A DNA stretch of 64,000 bases from Prorocentrum cordatum (GCA_963575745.1 CAUYUJ010021137.1:326352-390351), one strand, 5' to 3'. Positions 25,045-35,364 are shown, counted from the first letter of the stretch. Translations and numbers: made by a program. Notes: generated by a model from the sequence alone, not told the origin.

Positions 25045-25085
<41 letters not shown>

Positions 25086-25086
25086 C

Positions 25087-25138
<52 letters not shown>
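24366..25138. repeat. GAT/GCT trinucleotide array
   Basis: Same type as 22090-23335, ending in 19 or more perfect GAT units (25045-25138). Confidence 0.96.
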
Positions 25139-25139
<1 letters not shown>

Positions 25140-25147
25140 CTGTGCGT

Positions 25148-25152
25148 GCGGT

Positions 25153-25183
<31 letters not shown>

Positions 25184-25232
25184 AAAGGAGAGAGAGATAG
25201 AGAGAGTGTGTGTGTGTGTGTGTGTGTGTGCA
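25148..25232. repeat. GA then GT dinucleotide microsatellites
   Basis: GAGAGA at 25152-25210 with one interruption, then GTGTGT to about 25230. Confidence 0.95.
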
Positions 25233-25594
25233 TGCACGCACGGATTTGTTGCGAGTTCCGTAGCCGCCAAGGGTCGAATGTAGAAGTGTTTCGGCACGCC
25301 CCGCAGCCAGACAGAGTGGCCACCTCCTCTTCTTTTCGGGCGGCAGGATCGAATTCCTATGTACCACCCTCGGCTATGCCCGTGTTGGGCCCAGCATCGG
25401 TGTGCATGCCCTTGCGGCCGAGTCAGGGGGGGTCGGGTAACCGCTCCTGTGCCCAAGATGGGTCTGGCCAGGGGTGGTGGGCACGCATCAAGTCGGGCAT
25501 GTCCCTCTACAGGAGGACTGCTCAAAAATAGTAAATTAGCCTGGCGAAGGACCCAACCATATACAGTTGTGAGTACCGCAGTTGTGGGTATCGT

Positions 25595-26045
25595 CGTCGG
25601 TGGAGCTCCTCATGGGCCACGCAACGCTGTGCTGGGTGGGGGTGACGCACTGAGGCCTTCGGTGGAGCACCCTATGGGGCCACGAAGCGCTGCACTGGGT
25701 GGGGGCGACGCATGTGAACTGTTCCAATGGGGCCTTCTGTGGAGCTCCCGAGGGGGCCTCGAAACGCTGTGCTGGGTGGAGGAGACGCGTGTGAACTGTT
25801 CCTCTGCGGCCTTCGGTGGAGCTCCCTATGAGGCCACGGAACGTCGTGCTGGGTGGGTGAGACGCATGTGGACACCGCCATTGGAGCCTTCGGTGGGGCT
25901 CCCTATGGGGCCACGAAGCGCTCTACTGGATGGGGAGACGCATGTGAACACCGCCACTGGGGCCTTCGGTGAAGCTCCCCATGGGGCCACGAAGCGCTGC
26001 ACTGGGTGGGTGAGACGCATGTGGAGCATTCGGCGGAGCTCCCTA
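25595..26045 (+). repeat. 77-base tandem repeat, about six copies
   Basis: Units start with GGCCTTCGGTGGAGCTCCC and contain GGGGCCACGAAGCGCTG, CTGGGTGGG and GACGCATGTG. The step is about 77 bases with mild divergence. A diverged inverted pair is at about 21180-21370. Confidence 0.9.
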
Positions 26046-26094
26046 CTGTGATGATGATGATGATGACGACGACGACGAGTACATGCGCAGGGCA

Positions 26095-26185
26095 GAGGCA
26101 GGGATGGGAGGAGGGAGGAGGGGGAGGAGGAAGGAAGAAGGAAGGAAGGAGGGAAGGAGGGAAGGAAGGAGGGAAGGAACTCGGG
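26095..26185. repeat. GGA/GGAA purine tract
   Basis: GGAGGGAGGAGG then GGAAGGAAGGAGGGAAGG. It is followed at about 26205 by AGGACCCAACACCAC, the motif also found inverted near 21020. Confidence 0.9.
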
Positions 26186-26390
26186 GACGGTCTTTTCAAA
26201 ACGAGGACCCAACACCACAGGGTGGCTGGGAAAACTAGTATGGGGGCGATTTTTCGATTCTTTCCGGAGTATTTTCGAGTATGGTTCGACTATTTTTGAT
26301 TTTTCCTGCAAAATCCGCCTGTAGGAGGACATGCTCGACCTAAGCATGCATGGATCTCTTCGCCCCATTCTCTGCCCTCTGTTCGGCTGC

Positions 26391-26512
26391 AGGTCTGGAC
26401 CATCAGCCAGCTCTCCTGGGGCGAGTCGTTCTTCGAGAAGAGGAAGCGGGTCATCCGCGAGCGCATCCGGCAGGACTTTCTCTCGCTCTCCCCGTCCTTC
26501 CACCAGGAGAGG
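26391..26512 (+). CDS. Candidate internal exon a of an unknown gene
   Basis: A pyrimidine-rich tract ending GTTCGGCTGCAG (acceptor-like) is followed by an open plus-strand frame reading WTISQLSWGESFFEKRKR and VIRERIRQDFLSLSPSF. Codons favour G or C at the third position and the peptide is an amphipathic, charged helix type, unlike the simple-repeat frames around it. The likely end is near CACCAGGAG before AGGAAAACATAC. I do not recognise the family. Exon-like segments of similar quality follow at 27760, 28241 and 28670 on the same strand, so these may be parts of one gene with repeat-filled introns. Confidence 0.4.
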
Positions 26513-27342
26513 AAAACATACAGACACAGTCAATCGTCGATGGTTTTTGAGCGCGGGGTGGCTGGCAGTAGAGTGCCTCGGAGTTGGGGCGCCCCCGGGC
26601 GCCGAGGAAGGCCTCGCCTCCAGTGGAAAACATACATGCGCGCTGAGGCAGTGGCCGTTGCGGGGAACAACCCGGGCGCACCTCAGGACCTGTTGAATGA
26701 ATCCCAGCAGCAGTAGCAAGAACCAGTTTCAGCATACTGCTTCGGAGTATAATTGTTTTCGGCCGCCTCCGCCCCCCCTCCTGCCCCTTCGCCCGCCCCC
26801 CTCCCTCCTCCCGTGTGCAGTGACGCCTACCCTCGCACAGCGTTTTGGACAACGTTCCGAGCACATGTCGCCCGAGGCACTGCTGCTGCTCAGCGTTCTC
26901 GCGGCAGTTTTTTTTCCTCGTTGCCACATATGTGCTTCTGTTGCCGATGCGCGGTCAGAGCGCGGCTCTGCTCGCTCGCTCCAGGAAACGAGGGGAATTG
27001 CGGGGGGGGGGGAAGGCAAAACTGCCCAGAACACGTGGGGAAAGCAGGGGGAATACTGGGATTTGTGTCTGCTTGTCTCTGTGCTCCTTGTGCTCTGTCT
27101 CCCCAATTCGAGCTTTGCGTAGCCCGCCTAGCTTTTGACCGGACGAGGCTCGCTCTCGACCCGCAGACCAAAAAAGTCTCTGCTCCCGGGCCCTGCACTC
27201 CATCCCCTGCCGCGAGCGTGCCCGCCGCGGCCGGCGCTCCCCGCCAGACCTGCGGGCACCCGCTGCGCGCCTGCGCCGCCCCCTGGCCGGGCCGATCCCG
27301 GGCCCCAGGATGGCTCTGTGTGCCTTCCCGCCCGGGCCTCGG

Positions 27343-27602
27343 GGGCGGGGAGGAGGAGGAGGAGCACGAGGAGGAGGAGGAGCACGAGGAGGAGGAGGAG
27401 GANNNNNNNNNNNNNNNNNNNNNNNNNNNNNNNNNNNNNNNNNNNNNNNNNNNNNNNNNNNNNNNNNNNNNNNNNNNNNNNNNNNNNNNNNNNNNNNNNN
27501 NNAGAGGAGGGAGAGGAGGGAGAGGAGGGAGAGGAGGGAGAGGAGGGAGAGGAGGGAGAGGGGGGAGAGGAGGGAGAGGGGGGAGAGGAGGGAGAGGATG
27601 GA
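27343..27602. repeat. GAG/GGGAGA purine array interrupted by an assembly gap
   Basis: GGAGGAGCACGAGG repeats on the left of the gap and GAGAGGAGG repeats on the right. The two sides differ in unit, so the missing array may be long. Confidence 0.93.
27403..27502. other. Assembly gap, 100 N
   Basis: Exactly 100 N, a usual placeholder for a gap of unknown size. Confidence 0.99.
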
Positions 27603-27759
27603 GACCATCTTTCGAGCCATAACTGCTCGCCCTTTATCGGAATTTCGGGACCACTCGGGTACCTCAAGAGCGCTTTCGGCGAGACGCAGCTGCTGAAGAG
27701 CACCGCGGGGGGGCCTGGAAACCTCCAGGAGGCAGTGAGTCGGCGGTGGTCGTCGTGGC

Positions 27760-27900
27760 GATCCTCGGGAGACGTCCAAGGACGGGAGTGCCTTCGTCAA
27801 GGGCTGCCTGCCCCAGTGGGGCGCCGAGATCACCATCCGTGTGAAGGGCGCCCTGTCGCACGAGCTGACGTGGGCCTACTACAGGACTGCGGGATTTCGG
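27760..27900 (+). CDS. Candidate internal exon b of an unknown gene
   Basis: One plus-strand frame, different from the long GAG-derived frame, reads KDGSAFVKGCLPQWG, AEITIRVKGALSHEL and TWAYYRTAGFR and then meets GGATTTCGG followed by GTGGGTGG, a donor-like site after 27900. Third positions are strongly GC and the hydrophobic pattern (EITIRVKG) looks like a beta strand. The 5' limit is not clear: a TGA at about 27735 closes the frame, and GAGGCAG before it could be the acceptor region. The family is not recognised. Confidence 0.45.
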
Positions 27901-28240
27901 GTGGGTGGTTCCCATCCTCGCGTCGCAAGAAACACGACGGAAGATTTTTGGCCGTTTTCGACCTTTGGGGGCCCTTTTCTGGGCCCCGGGACCGTAACGA
28001 AAAGCTACTCATGATGAAAAGCCAATCCCCAGGAAGAGACCCGGACTCCAGACCTTTGGGATGCCACGCTCAGAATTGCGAAGCAATCGCGACCTCAGAT
28101 GTCTGGGTTCGCCTAGGGCGAGATCAGGGAGTGAACCAATCTGGAGGCTTATGTCTCTCCTTTCCAGGATCTGTCCAGATCGAATTTTCTCAAACCTCCT
28201 CTCGGGCTCTTACCCCTACCCTCTTTCCTCCACCCCGACA

Positions 28241-28303
28241 GGATGAAGCGGCACCCGGAGCATCCCGTGCGGAAGGACGTCGCTGGCAGGGGAGGGATAT
28301 GAG
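28241..28303 (+). CDS. Candidate short exon c
   Basis: TTTCCTCCACCCCGACAG is a good acceptor. It is followed by 60 or so bases that in one frame read MKRHPEHPVRKDVAGRG, and then GAGG followed by GTAGGTGGG, a consensus-like donor. The exon is short, so the frame choice is uncertain. Confidence 0.35.
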
Positions 28304-28309
28304 GGTAGG

Positions 28310-28391
28310 TGGGTGGAGGGGATGATGACGAGGACGCGAATGACGATGATGATGACGATGATGCTGATGATGCTGATGATGCTGATGATGC

Positions 28392-28444
<53 letters not shown>

Positions 28445-28680
28445 AGGAGGAGGAGGAAGAGGAGGAGGAGGAAGCGGAGGAAGAGGGACTGGACTGGACT
28501 GGAGTTCATGGAAGCCTGGATCCCACAACAGAAACTCTGACTGCAACATGAAATCGCAAAGAGAGCATGACACTGCTGCAGAGATGAGGAGGAAGAGGAG
28601 GAGGAGGGCGGAGGAGGAGGAGGAGGATGAGGAGGGAGAAGGAGGGAGGAGGGATGATAGTGAACATGAGGAGGAGGATT
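28310..28680. repeat. GAT array, GAG arrays and short unique spacer
   Basis: GAT/GCT at about 28320-28440, GAG at 28440-28490, a unique spacer, then GAG at about 28583-28655. Confidence 0.85.
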
Positions 28681-28809
28681 GCCAAGTACGCTGCAAGCTT
28701 GAAGGCCACCCAAATCAATATTTTGACACGAGGCGCCTACGAGCGAATCACTGAAGACTCTGGCATTTCCTCCACCGTGCCTCTAGGCTCGAAGTGGAGA
28801 CGATAATAA
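28670..28809 (+). CDS. Candidate terminal exon d of an unknown gene
   Basis: The frame reads IAKYAASLKATQINILTRG, AYERITEDSGISSTV and PLGSKWRR and ends at TAA (28804-28806 region). Mixed hydrophobic and polar residues and good codon variety set it apart from the GAG array before it and the GAT array after it. The exon start could be at the AG just before GATTGCC (about 28678) or slightly upstream. With segments a, b and c it would make the 3' end of one plus-strand gene, with purine and GAT arrays lying in its introns. Product unknown. Confidence 0.45.
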
Positions 28810-29147
28810 TTGTGATGATGATGAGGATGATGATGAGGCTGATGAGGATGATGATGAGGATGATGATGATGATGATGGTGGTGGTGGTTGTGGTGATGAT
28901 GATAACGACGACGATGATGATGTTGGTGGTGATGAGTGTGATGATGATGTTGATGATGCATATGTTGACGATGTTCATAGTCTGCATACGGATTTGTGCT
29001 GATGAGGATGATGATGTTGATTATGAGGATAACGATCATCTTATTAAGGATGATGATGATGATGATGATGCTGATGATGATGATGTGGATGCTGATGATG
29101 AAGATTATGATTCTGATGATGATGCTGATGCTTATCGTGATGCTGCT

Positions 29148-29178
<31 letters not shown>

Positions 29179-29930
29179 ATGTTGATCATTCAGATGACGG
29201 CGATGGCGATGGCAATGGCGAGGATGATGATGACGACGGTGATGATGACGATGATGACGATGGTGACGATGACGACGATGATGATGCCGATGATTCTGAT
29301 GCTGATGATGACGATGATAATGATGATTCTGATTCTGATTCTTGCTATGATAATGATTATGATGACGACGATTCTATTGACTCTCATCCTCTAACTGGTG
29401 ATGACGATGACAGTGACGATGCTGCTGCTGATGATGCTGATGCTGATGCTGATGCTGCTGATATGATTATGGTTCCTGTTATGATAATGCTTATGGTGAT
29501 GATAAAGATTATACTGATTACGATCTTATTGCTTGCGATGACGATGACAGTGACGATGTAGCTGCTGATGATGCTGATGCTGATGCTGATGATGACGATG
29601 ATGATGAATATGATGATGATGATGATGATTCTTGTGTGATGCTGGCGATGACAGTGATTATGTCGATGCTGATGGCGATGATGATGACGATGATGATGAT
29701 TCTGACTGTGATGTTGATGTTGATGGTGATGGTGATAATTGGGATGATCACAATGACGACAATGACGATGATGCTGATGATGAGGATGCTGTTGATGATG
29801 ATTATGCTGCTGCTTATGATGATGATGATGCTGAATATGATGACGATGATGATGGTGATGATGATGCTGATGATGATACTGATTTATGCGGATGGTGCTG
29901 ATGATGATGCTACTGATGAGAAAATGCTGA
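28810..29930. repeat. GAT/GCT trinucleotide array, about 1.1 kb
   Basis: GAT-rich array with GCT, GAC and TAT variants; open on both strands without coding meaning. Confidence 0.95.
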
Positions 29931-29934
29931 CGTC

Positions 29935-30038
29935 GCTGCTGTTATCATTATTGTGGTTGTCGGTGTTGTGGCGGTTGCTGTTGTTGCTGATGTTTTTGTT
30001 GTTGTTGCTGTTGCTGTTATTGCTGATGGTGTTGGTGC

Positions 30039-30069
<31 letters not shown>

Positions 30070-30076
30070 GGTGCAC

Positions 30077-30129
<53 letters not shown>

Positions 30130-30134
30130 CTTGT

Positions 30135-30160
<26 letters not shown>
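29935..30160 (+). repeat. TTG trinucleotide array
   Basis: GTTGTTGCTGTTG grading into perfect TTG units. First of four TTG arrays (also near 32395, 34160 and 35158) in a similar context. Confidence 0.95.
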
Positions 30161-30165
<5 letters not shown>

Positions 30166-30284
30166 CCCCCCCCCCTGCGGGGCACATCGATTTTTCATTT
30201 AAATGCTCCTTCAGCTTGTTTTTTACAAGCGACAGAATGGGGTCATCGAATTGGGCCCTTGGCCCCCGAGTTACAACAACAACG

Positions 30285-30510
30285 ACTCCCGCCTGATAAT
30301 TCCTCACAGTTTACTCCCAAATCTCGCTCTCGCGCGGGACTTCCTTACAATGTATACAGGAATCCCGCTCTCGCGTGGGACTTCCTTGCGATTTACTCGA
30401 GCGCCGCGCCCTCGACACTCAGGAATCATGCTCTCGTTGTGGATTTCTCACGATTTATTCGTGAATCGCGCTATCGCTCGAGATTTCCTCGCGATTCATG
30501 CAGGACGCAC
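30285..30510 (+). repeat. 41-base minisatellite, locus 1
   Basis: Units read ACTTCCT(C/T)(A/G)C, AATTTACTCAGGA, then CGCTCTCGC with a step near 41 bases, about five diverged copies. The same unit follows the TTG arrays at loci 2 and 3. Confidence 0.8.
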
Positions 30511-30714
30511 GCTTCAGCAACCCGCCTGCTCGATCTGGCCGCCTGGGCCCACCTTCGCGACCCGCTCGTTAGGGTCTACCCTCCCAATCTGCCCGTCTGG
30601 TTCTGCCACGTGTTTTCTGCTCCTAGCCCTCGTCCTCCTACTCTCTCTCGTGCTCCATCCTCCTCCCACCCCCTTGTCCCTTCCTTCCATCCGTCCTCTC
30701 TTCCCTTGCCTTAG

Positions 30715-30739
30715 GGGCTGCACGAAATACCCGCTGCAG
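30715..30739 (+). other. Possible 25-base microexon
   Basis: A 100-base pyrimidine-rich tract ends in TTGCCTTAG; 25 bases later comes CTGCAG followed by GTAAGAAAG, a consensus 5' splice site. The combination is exon-like but too short to test by reading frame. Confidence 0.25.
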
Positions 30740-30825
30740 GTAAGAAAGATATGGGGGTACGATCGAAGACGAGAAAGAGCTTGTTCTACCGCTGCTGGCG
30801 GAACACTGGGGGTTCCCAACCCGTC

Positions 30826-32165
30826 CCCCCCCCCTCGAAAACCGGGGGAGGGGTCACTACTGGTTCGAAACCCTCCCCCCCCCAGTTCACAATGAAAAGG
30901 GGGGGTTCACTACCGGTTCGAACCTTCCCCCCCCCTCTGAAAACCGGGGGGGGTCACTACCGGTTCGAACACCCCCCCTCCTTTCGCCGCCGGCAAACGA
31001 TTCCCGCTCCTCGGGACAGTTGGACTATGGTGGGGATATTGGGACAGTCGTGGGAACGGTGGTGGTGGGGACAGTGGTGCGGGGACTGTGGGACTGTGGT
31101 GCGGACAGTGGTGGGGACGGTGGTGGTGGGGACAGTGGTGATGGGACAGCGGGACAGTAGTACAGTGGGGAGAGTGGTGGGGACAGTGGGGACGGTGGGA
31201 CAGTGGTGGGGACAGTGGGGACGGTGGGACAGCACAGTGGGACAGCGGCGGGGACAGTGGGACGGTGGTGGGTACAGTGGGACAGTGGGGAAAGTGGGGA
31301 GAGTGGGACCGTGGTGGGACAATGGTGGGGAGAGTGGGGACAGTGAGACACTGGCGGGGGCACTGGTGGAGACAGCGGGGACAATGGTGGGAACAGTGGG
31401 GACCGTGGGACAGTGGTGGAGACTGTGGGACAGTGGTGGGGACGGTGGTGGTGGGGACAGTGGTGTGGGGACAGTGGGAATGTGGTGGGGACAGTGGGAC
31501 AGTGGTGGGGACAGTGGTGGGGACAGTGGTGGCGAGGACGGCGGTGGGACAATGGGAGAGAGGTACAGTGTGGACAGTGGCGGGGACTGGTGGGAACAGT
31601 GGGACAGCTCAGTGGGACAGCGGCGGGGACAGTGGGACAGTGGGACAGTGGGGACCGTGGGACAATGGTTGGGGCCGTGGGGAAAGTGGGGAGAATGGGA
31701 CAGTGGTGGGAACCGTGGTGGGGACAGTGGGGACAGTGCGACAGAGGTGGGGGCACTGGTGGGGACAGTGCGGAGGGTGGTAGGAACAGTGGGGACAGTG
31801 GTGGTGAAGACAGTGGCGCTGGGGACAGCAGTGAGGGTGGGATGTGGTGCGGACGGTGGTAAGGACCCGGGAGTCGTTTGTCGGCGGTGAGCGTGGGGGG
31901 GGGGATGGATTCGAACTGGTAGTGACCCCCTCGGTTTTCTGGAGGGGGGGGGGGTCGAATCGGTAGTGACCCCCCCCCCCGGTTTTCTTTGGGGGGGGGT
32001 TCGAACAGGTAGTGACCCCCCCCGGTTTTCCAGAGAGGTGGGGGGGGTTCGAACCGGTAGTGATCCTCCGGGTTCGAACCAGTAGTGACCCCCCCCGGTT
32101 TTCTGGAGGGGGGGGGGTCGAACTGGTAGTGACCCCCCCGGTTTTTCGGAGGGGGCGGGGGGTAG
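30826..32165. mobile_element. Foldback-like element with repeated inverted arms
   Basis: The left arm (30826-31008) has about three 47-base units of the form GAAAACCGGGGG, GGTCACTACCGGTTCGAA, then a C run. The right arm (31866-32165) has about six units in opposite orientation: TTCGAACCGGTAGTGACC, a C run, CGGTTTTC, a G run. The inversion continues inward: CCGCCGGCAAACGATTCCCG at about 30989-31008 is the reverse complement, with two differences, of 31867-31886. The middle is a GGGACAGTGG minisatellite that is not itself inverted. No protein is encoded. This is the layout of a foldback transposon, though an inverted duplication of satellite DNA is possible. Confidence 0.6.
31015..31865 (+). 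repeat. GGGACAGTGG(TGG) minisatellite
   Basis: About 850 bases of 10-12 base units (GGGACAGTGG, GGGACAGTGGTG, GGGACGGTGG). Plus-strand C is rare. Frames open by repetition are not genes. Confidence 0.95.
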
Positions 32166-32289
32166 GGGGGGTTTTGCCGGGGGGAAGGGAGGGGGGGTTC
32201 CAGCAGGGGGGTGGGGGGATTTTCGGAGGGGGGGGGACCCCTCGGGCTACGGAGGGAAAGTGGGGGGACTTTTCCACAGTAAAACGGCG

Positions 32290-32394
32290 GTGGATCACGC
32301 TCTCTCGTCGAAGAGGGCGGGCATCGAGGGTTTGGGATATGCGTAGTGACATGCACGCGAGCAGACAAGAGCGAACAGTCTTGAAACGGCTTGT

Positions 32395-32427
<33 letters not shown>

Positions 32428-32505
32428 AGTTGTTGTTTTTGTTGTTGTTGTCATTGATTTTGTTTTTGTTGTTGATAGTGTGTTTGTTTTTGTTATTGTT
32501 TTTGT

Positions 32506-32548
<43 letters not shown>

Positions 32549-32557
32549 GGTTGTTGA
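32290..32557 (+). repeat. 115-base motif plus TTG array, locus 2
   Basis: CGAAGAGGGCGGGCATCGAG, GGTTTGGGATATGC and GAGCAGACAAGAGCGAACAG lead into a TTG array (32395-32557). The same motif precedes the TTG arrays at 34160 and 35158. Confidence 0.85.
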
Positions 32558-32990
32558 GTTCTCATTGCTGAAGACTGTTTATTGTTGATCCCTCCCCACC
32601 GGTGCATACTGTTTTTCCAAATCCAAGTGTGCTTCTCGACGCTCGCACCTCGCTTTCTATCAGAGAAAGTCTTGAGGCTCAAACTGTGGTTACAATAACA
32701 ATGGCTCCCGCCTGAGACTTCCTCACAATTTAGCCAGGACCCCCGCTCCCGCCCGAGACATCCTCGCATTTTATTCAGGAATCGCGCCCTCGCTTGGGAC
32801 GCCTTTACACTTCATTCAGGAATCGCTCTCCCAGCGCTCTGGAGTCGCGCTCTCGCTGGAGACTTGCGTGCAATCTACTGAAGAATAGCGCCCTTGCGTT
32901 GGAATTTCCTTCAATTTACTCAAGAGCCGCGCTCCCGACACCCAGGCACCCAGGAGTCGCGCTCACGCTTAGGACTCCCTCACAGATTAC
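32558..32990 (+). repeat. Post-TTG conserved segment and 41-base minisatellite, locus 2
   Basis: TCTCATTGCTGAAGA, TTATTGTTGATCC, CCACCGGTGCA and CGACGCTCGCAC match the segment after the third TTG array (34245-34375). They are followed by diverged 41-base units (CTCCCGCCTGAGACTTCCTC and relatives) to about 32990. Confidence 0.8.
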
Positions 32991-33009
32991 CTAGAAATCG
33001 GGATCTCGC

Positions 33010-33815
33010 TGCATTTCGTGGCCCCGTTGCAGCCCTTCGTGGCCCCCTCGCTTTGTTTCGTGGCCCCCTCGCTTTGTTTCGTGGCCCCGTTGCAGCCCTT
33101 CGTGGCCCCGTTGCAGCCCCTCGTGGCCTCGCCGCCCTTCGTGGCCCCGCTGCAGCCCTTCGTGGCCCCCTCGCTTTGTTTCGTGGTGCCCTTCGTGGCC
33201 CCGTCGCAGCCCTTCGTGGCCCCGTTGTAGCCCTTCGTGGCCCCCTCGCTGCCCTTCGTGGCCCCGTTGCATCCCTTCGTGGCCCCGTCGCAGCCCTCCG
33301 TGGCCCCGTTGCAGCCCTTCGTGGCCCCCTCGCTGCCCTTCGTGGCGCCGTTGCATCCCTTCGTGGCCCCGTCGCAGCCCTCCGTGGCCCCATGTATGTA
33401 TGCCCTTCGTGGCCCCCGCTCGTTCGCGCCCGTGGTGGCCCCATGTGCATGCCCTTCGTGGCCCCGCTGTCGCCCTTCGTGGCCCCCTCGCTGCCCTTCG
33501 TGGCCCCGTTGCTGCCCTCAGTGGCCCCGTCCTTGCCCTCCGCGGCCCAGTATACGTAATTATGGCCGTGGCCCCCGCGCGCTCGCGCCCGTGGTGGCCC
33601 CATGTGCATGCCCTTCGTGGCCCCGCTGTCGCCGTTAGTGGCCCCCTCACTGTCCTGCGTGGCCCAGTTGCTACCCTCAGTGGCCCCATCGTTGCCTTTT
33701 GTGGCCCCGCATTATCTGCCCTTCGTGGCCCCCGCTCGTTCGCGCTCTTCGTGGCGTCATACGCATTCCCTTCGTGTCCCCGCTGTCGCCCTTCGTGGCC
33801 TACTTCGTGTCCTTG
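33010..33815 (+). repeat. 21-base CGTGGCCCC minisatellite with higher-order structure
   Basis: The word CTTCGTGGCCCC recurs every 15-21 bases, often followed by GTTGCAGCC or CTCGCTGCC. Longer units carrying CGCTCGTTCGCGC and CATGTGCATGCC recur near 33415, 33580 and 33735. Both strands are open as a seven-residue repeat (FVAPLQP type on the plus strand). It is a minisatellite; a repeat protein cannot be excluded but nothing supports one. Confidence 0.9.
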
Positions 33816-33849
33816 TGGCCCTGCTGTCGTTCTCTCTCGCTCTCGCTTT

Positions 33850-33925
33850 CGCTCGTCGTCGTCGTCGCCGTCGTCGTCGTCGCCGTCGTCGTCGACGTCG
33901 TCGTCGTCGTCGTGGTCGGTCCCCT
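33850..33925. repeat. GTC trinucleotide array
   Basis: CGTCGTCGTCGCCG repeats with few changes. Confidence 0.93.
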
Positions 33926-34044
33926 GTCCGTCCCTCTTGGGGTCGGGTCGACGGTCCGCGGCCGCCCCGCCGATCAGCGCTGCCGCTGGCCAGGCCGACG
34001 GTCCGCGGCCGCCCCGCAACTTGCCAGGGCCAGGCCTGCAGGGA

Positions 34045-34245
34045 AGAAAGGTATGCCCCCCAAAAGGGGTTCGATCGAAGACGAAGAGGGCGGGTATCGA
34101 AGGTTTGGGAAATACGCGTTATTGGACACTCGAGCAGATAAGGGCGAACAGTCTCAAAATGATTGTTGTTGTTGTTGTTGTTGTTGTTGGTGTTGTTGTT
34201 GTTGCTGTTGCTGTTGCTGTTGCTGTTGTTGGTGTTGTCGTTGTT
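34045..34245 (+). repeat. 115-base motif plus TTG array, locus 3
   Basis: AAGAAAGGTATGCCCCCC, GATCGAAGACGAAGAGGG, GGTTTGGGAAATACG and GAGCAGATAAGGGCGAACAG lead into TTG repeats at 34160-34245. Confidence 0.85.
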
Positions 34246-34556
34246 GAACTCTCATTTCTGAAGAATAATTATTGTTGATCCCCCCCACCGGTGCACACTG
34301 TTTTTTCTCAGTCAAAGTGCGCCCCTCGACGCTCGCACTTTGTTTTTTGACAGGGAAATTCTTGATCCTCAAACTGCGTTGTTGCCCCCCGGGATTTCAA
34401 CAACAACGGCTCCCGCTTGAGATTTCCTCACAATTTACTCATGACCCCCGCTCCCGCCTGAGACTTCCTCACAATGTACTCAGGACCGGCGCTCCCGCCT
34501 GAGACTTCCTCGCAATTTACTCAGGACCCCCGCTCCCGCCTGAGACTTCCGCACCA
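34246..34556 (+). repeat. Post-TTG conserved segment and 41-base minisatellite, locus 3
   Basis: Same conserved segment as locus 2, then three to four close copies of the 41-base unit (34410-34552): ACTTCCTCACAATTTACTCA and GACCCCCGCTCCCGCCTGAG. These are the least diverged copies, so this locus is the youngest. Confidence 0.9.
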
Positions 34557-34574
34557 TGTGCCCCCGAACATTGC

Positions 34575-34735
34575 CAGAGCTCTCACCCCAATGTGGCCGG
34601 CGACGGCGGGCCCCAGTTCACCTTCCACGTCTCCTTGAGCGTTGCCTTCCACATCGCGCTGAGCAGCATCGCCAGTGCCTGCTGCTGAGGCTTACCCTTT
34701 TCGCACAAGCACATCCTGGCGCTGTAGTAATGGCG
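34575..34735 (-). CDS. Candidate exon, unknown product
   Basis: A minus-strand frame reads CLCEKGKPQQQALAMLL, SAMWKATLKETWKVNWG and PPSPATLG with clear third-position GC preference, then TGA. No neighbouring exon is recognised and the family is unknown. Could be chance in a GC-rich spacer. Confidence 0.25.
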
Positions 34736-35034
34736 CTTCGTTATTGTATATAGCTGATCACAGTCCCGCACGCGCGAATCCCAGCAATGTGATTGATGAC
34801 GTCGGGCTCCGACTTCACCTCCCGCGGAGCCGCTGGGCAACAACACTGTCCACTGCCGTATTTCGCTTTCCTGCACGCAGTGACCCCAGCGTTATGGTTA
34901 ATGAAATGGGGTCTCAGTGTGGATTGCCGTTGATATCTGCTTGCGACAAGTGAAATGGGGTCTCACCGACACGTGCCAGAGTTCGCTGCCTCTGATTGCG
35001 GGTTCGCCCCCCGCGCTTCTCCAATTACACGTGG
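34736..35034. other. Unique spacer, no gene seen
   Basis: AGTGAAATGGGGTCTCA appears twice in similar form (34905 and 34955), a short duplication. Nothing else is supported. Confidence 0.35.
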
Positions 35035-35158
35035 CCGGGAAGAAATATAACCCCCCAAGAGGGGTACGATCGATGACGAAGAGGGCGGGTGTCCAGGGTT
35101 TGGGATATGCATAGTGAATGACGCGCGGGCAGATAGGAGCGAGCAGTCTTAGAATGAG

Positions 35159-35215
<57 letters not shown>

Positions 35216-35257
35216 CGTTGGCGTTGTCGTTGCCGCTGTTGTCGTTGATGCCCTCGT

Positions 35258-35298
<41 letters not shown>

Positions 35299-35329
35299 CT
35301 GCTGTTATTGTTATTATTGTTGTTGTTGT

Positions 35330-35364
<35 letters not shown>

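Noticed and set aside
25262-25284. CCGTAGCC followed by GCCAAGGGTCGAA
   Set aside because: Only the first eight bases match the leader well and no coding frame follows; likely chance.
23339-25525. Minus-strand open frame of 728 codons
   Set aside because: It spans GAT and GAG arrays and consists of serine, isoleucine, leucine and proline runs; no unique coding core.
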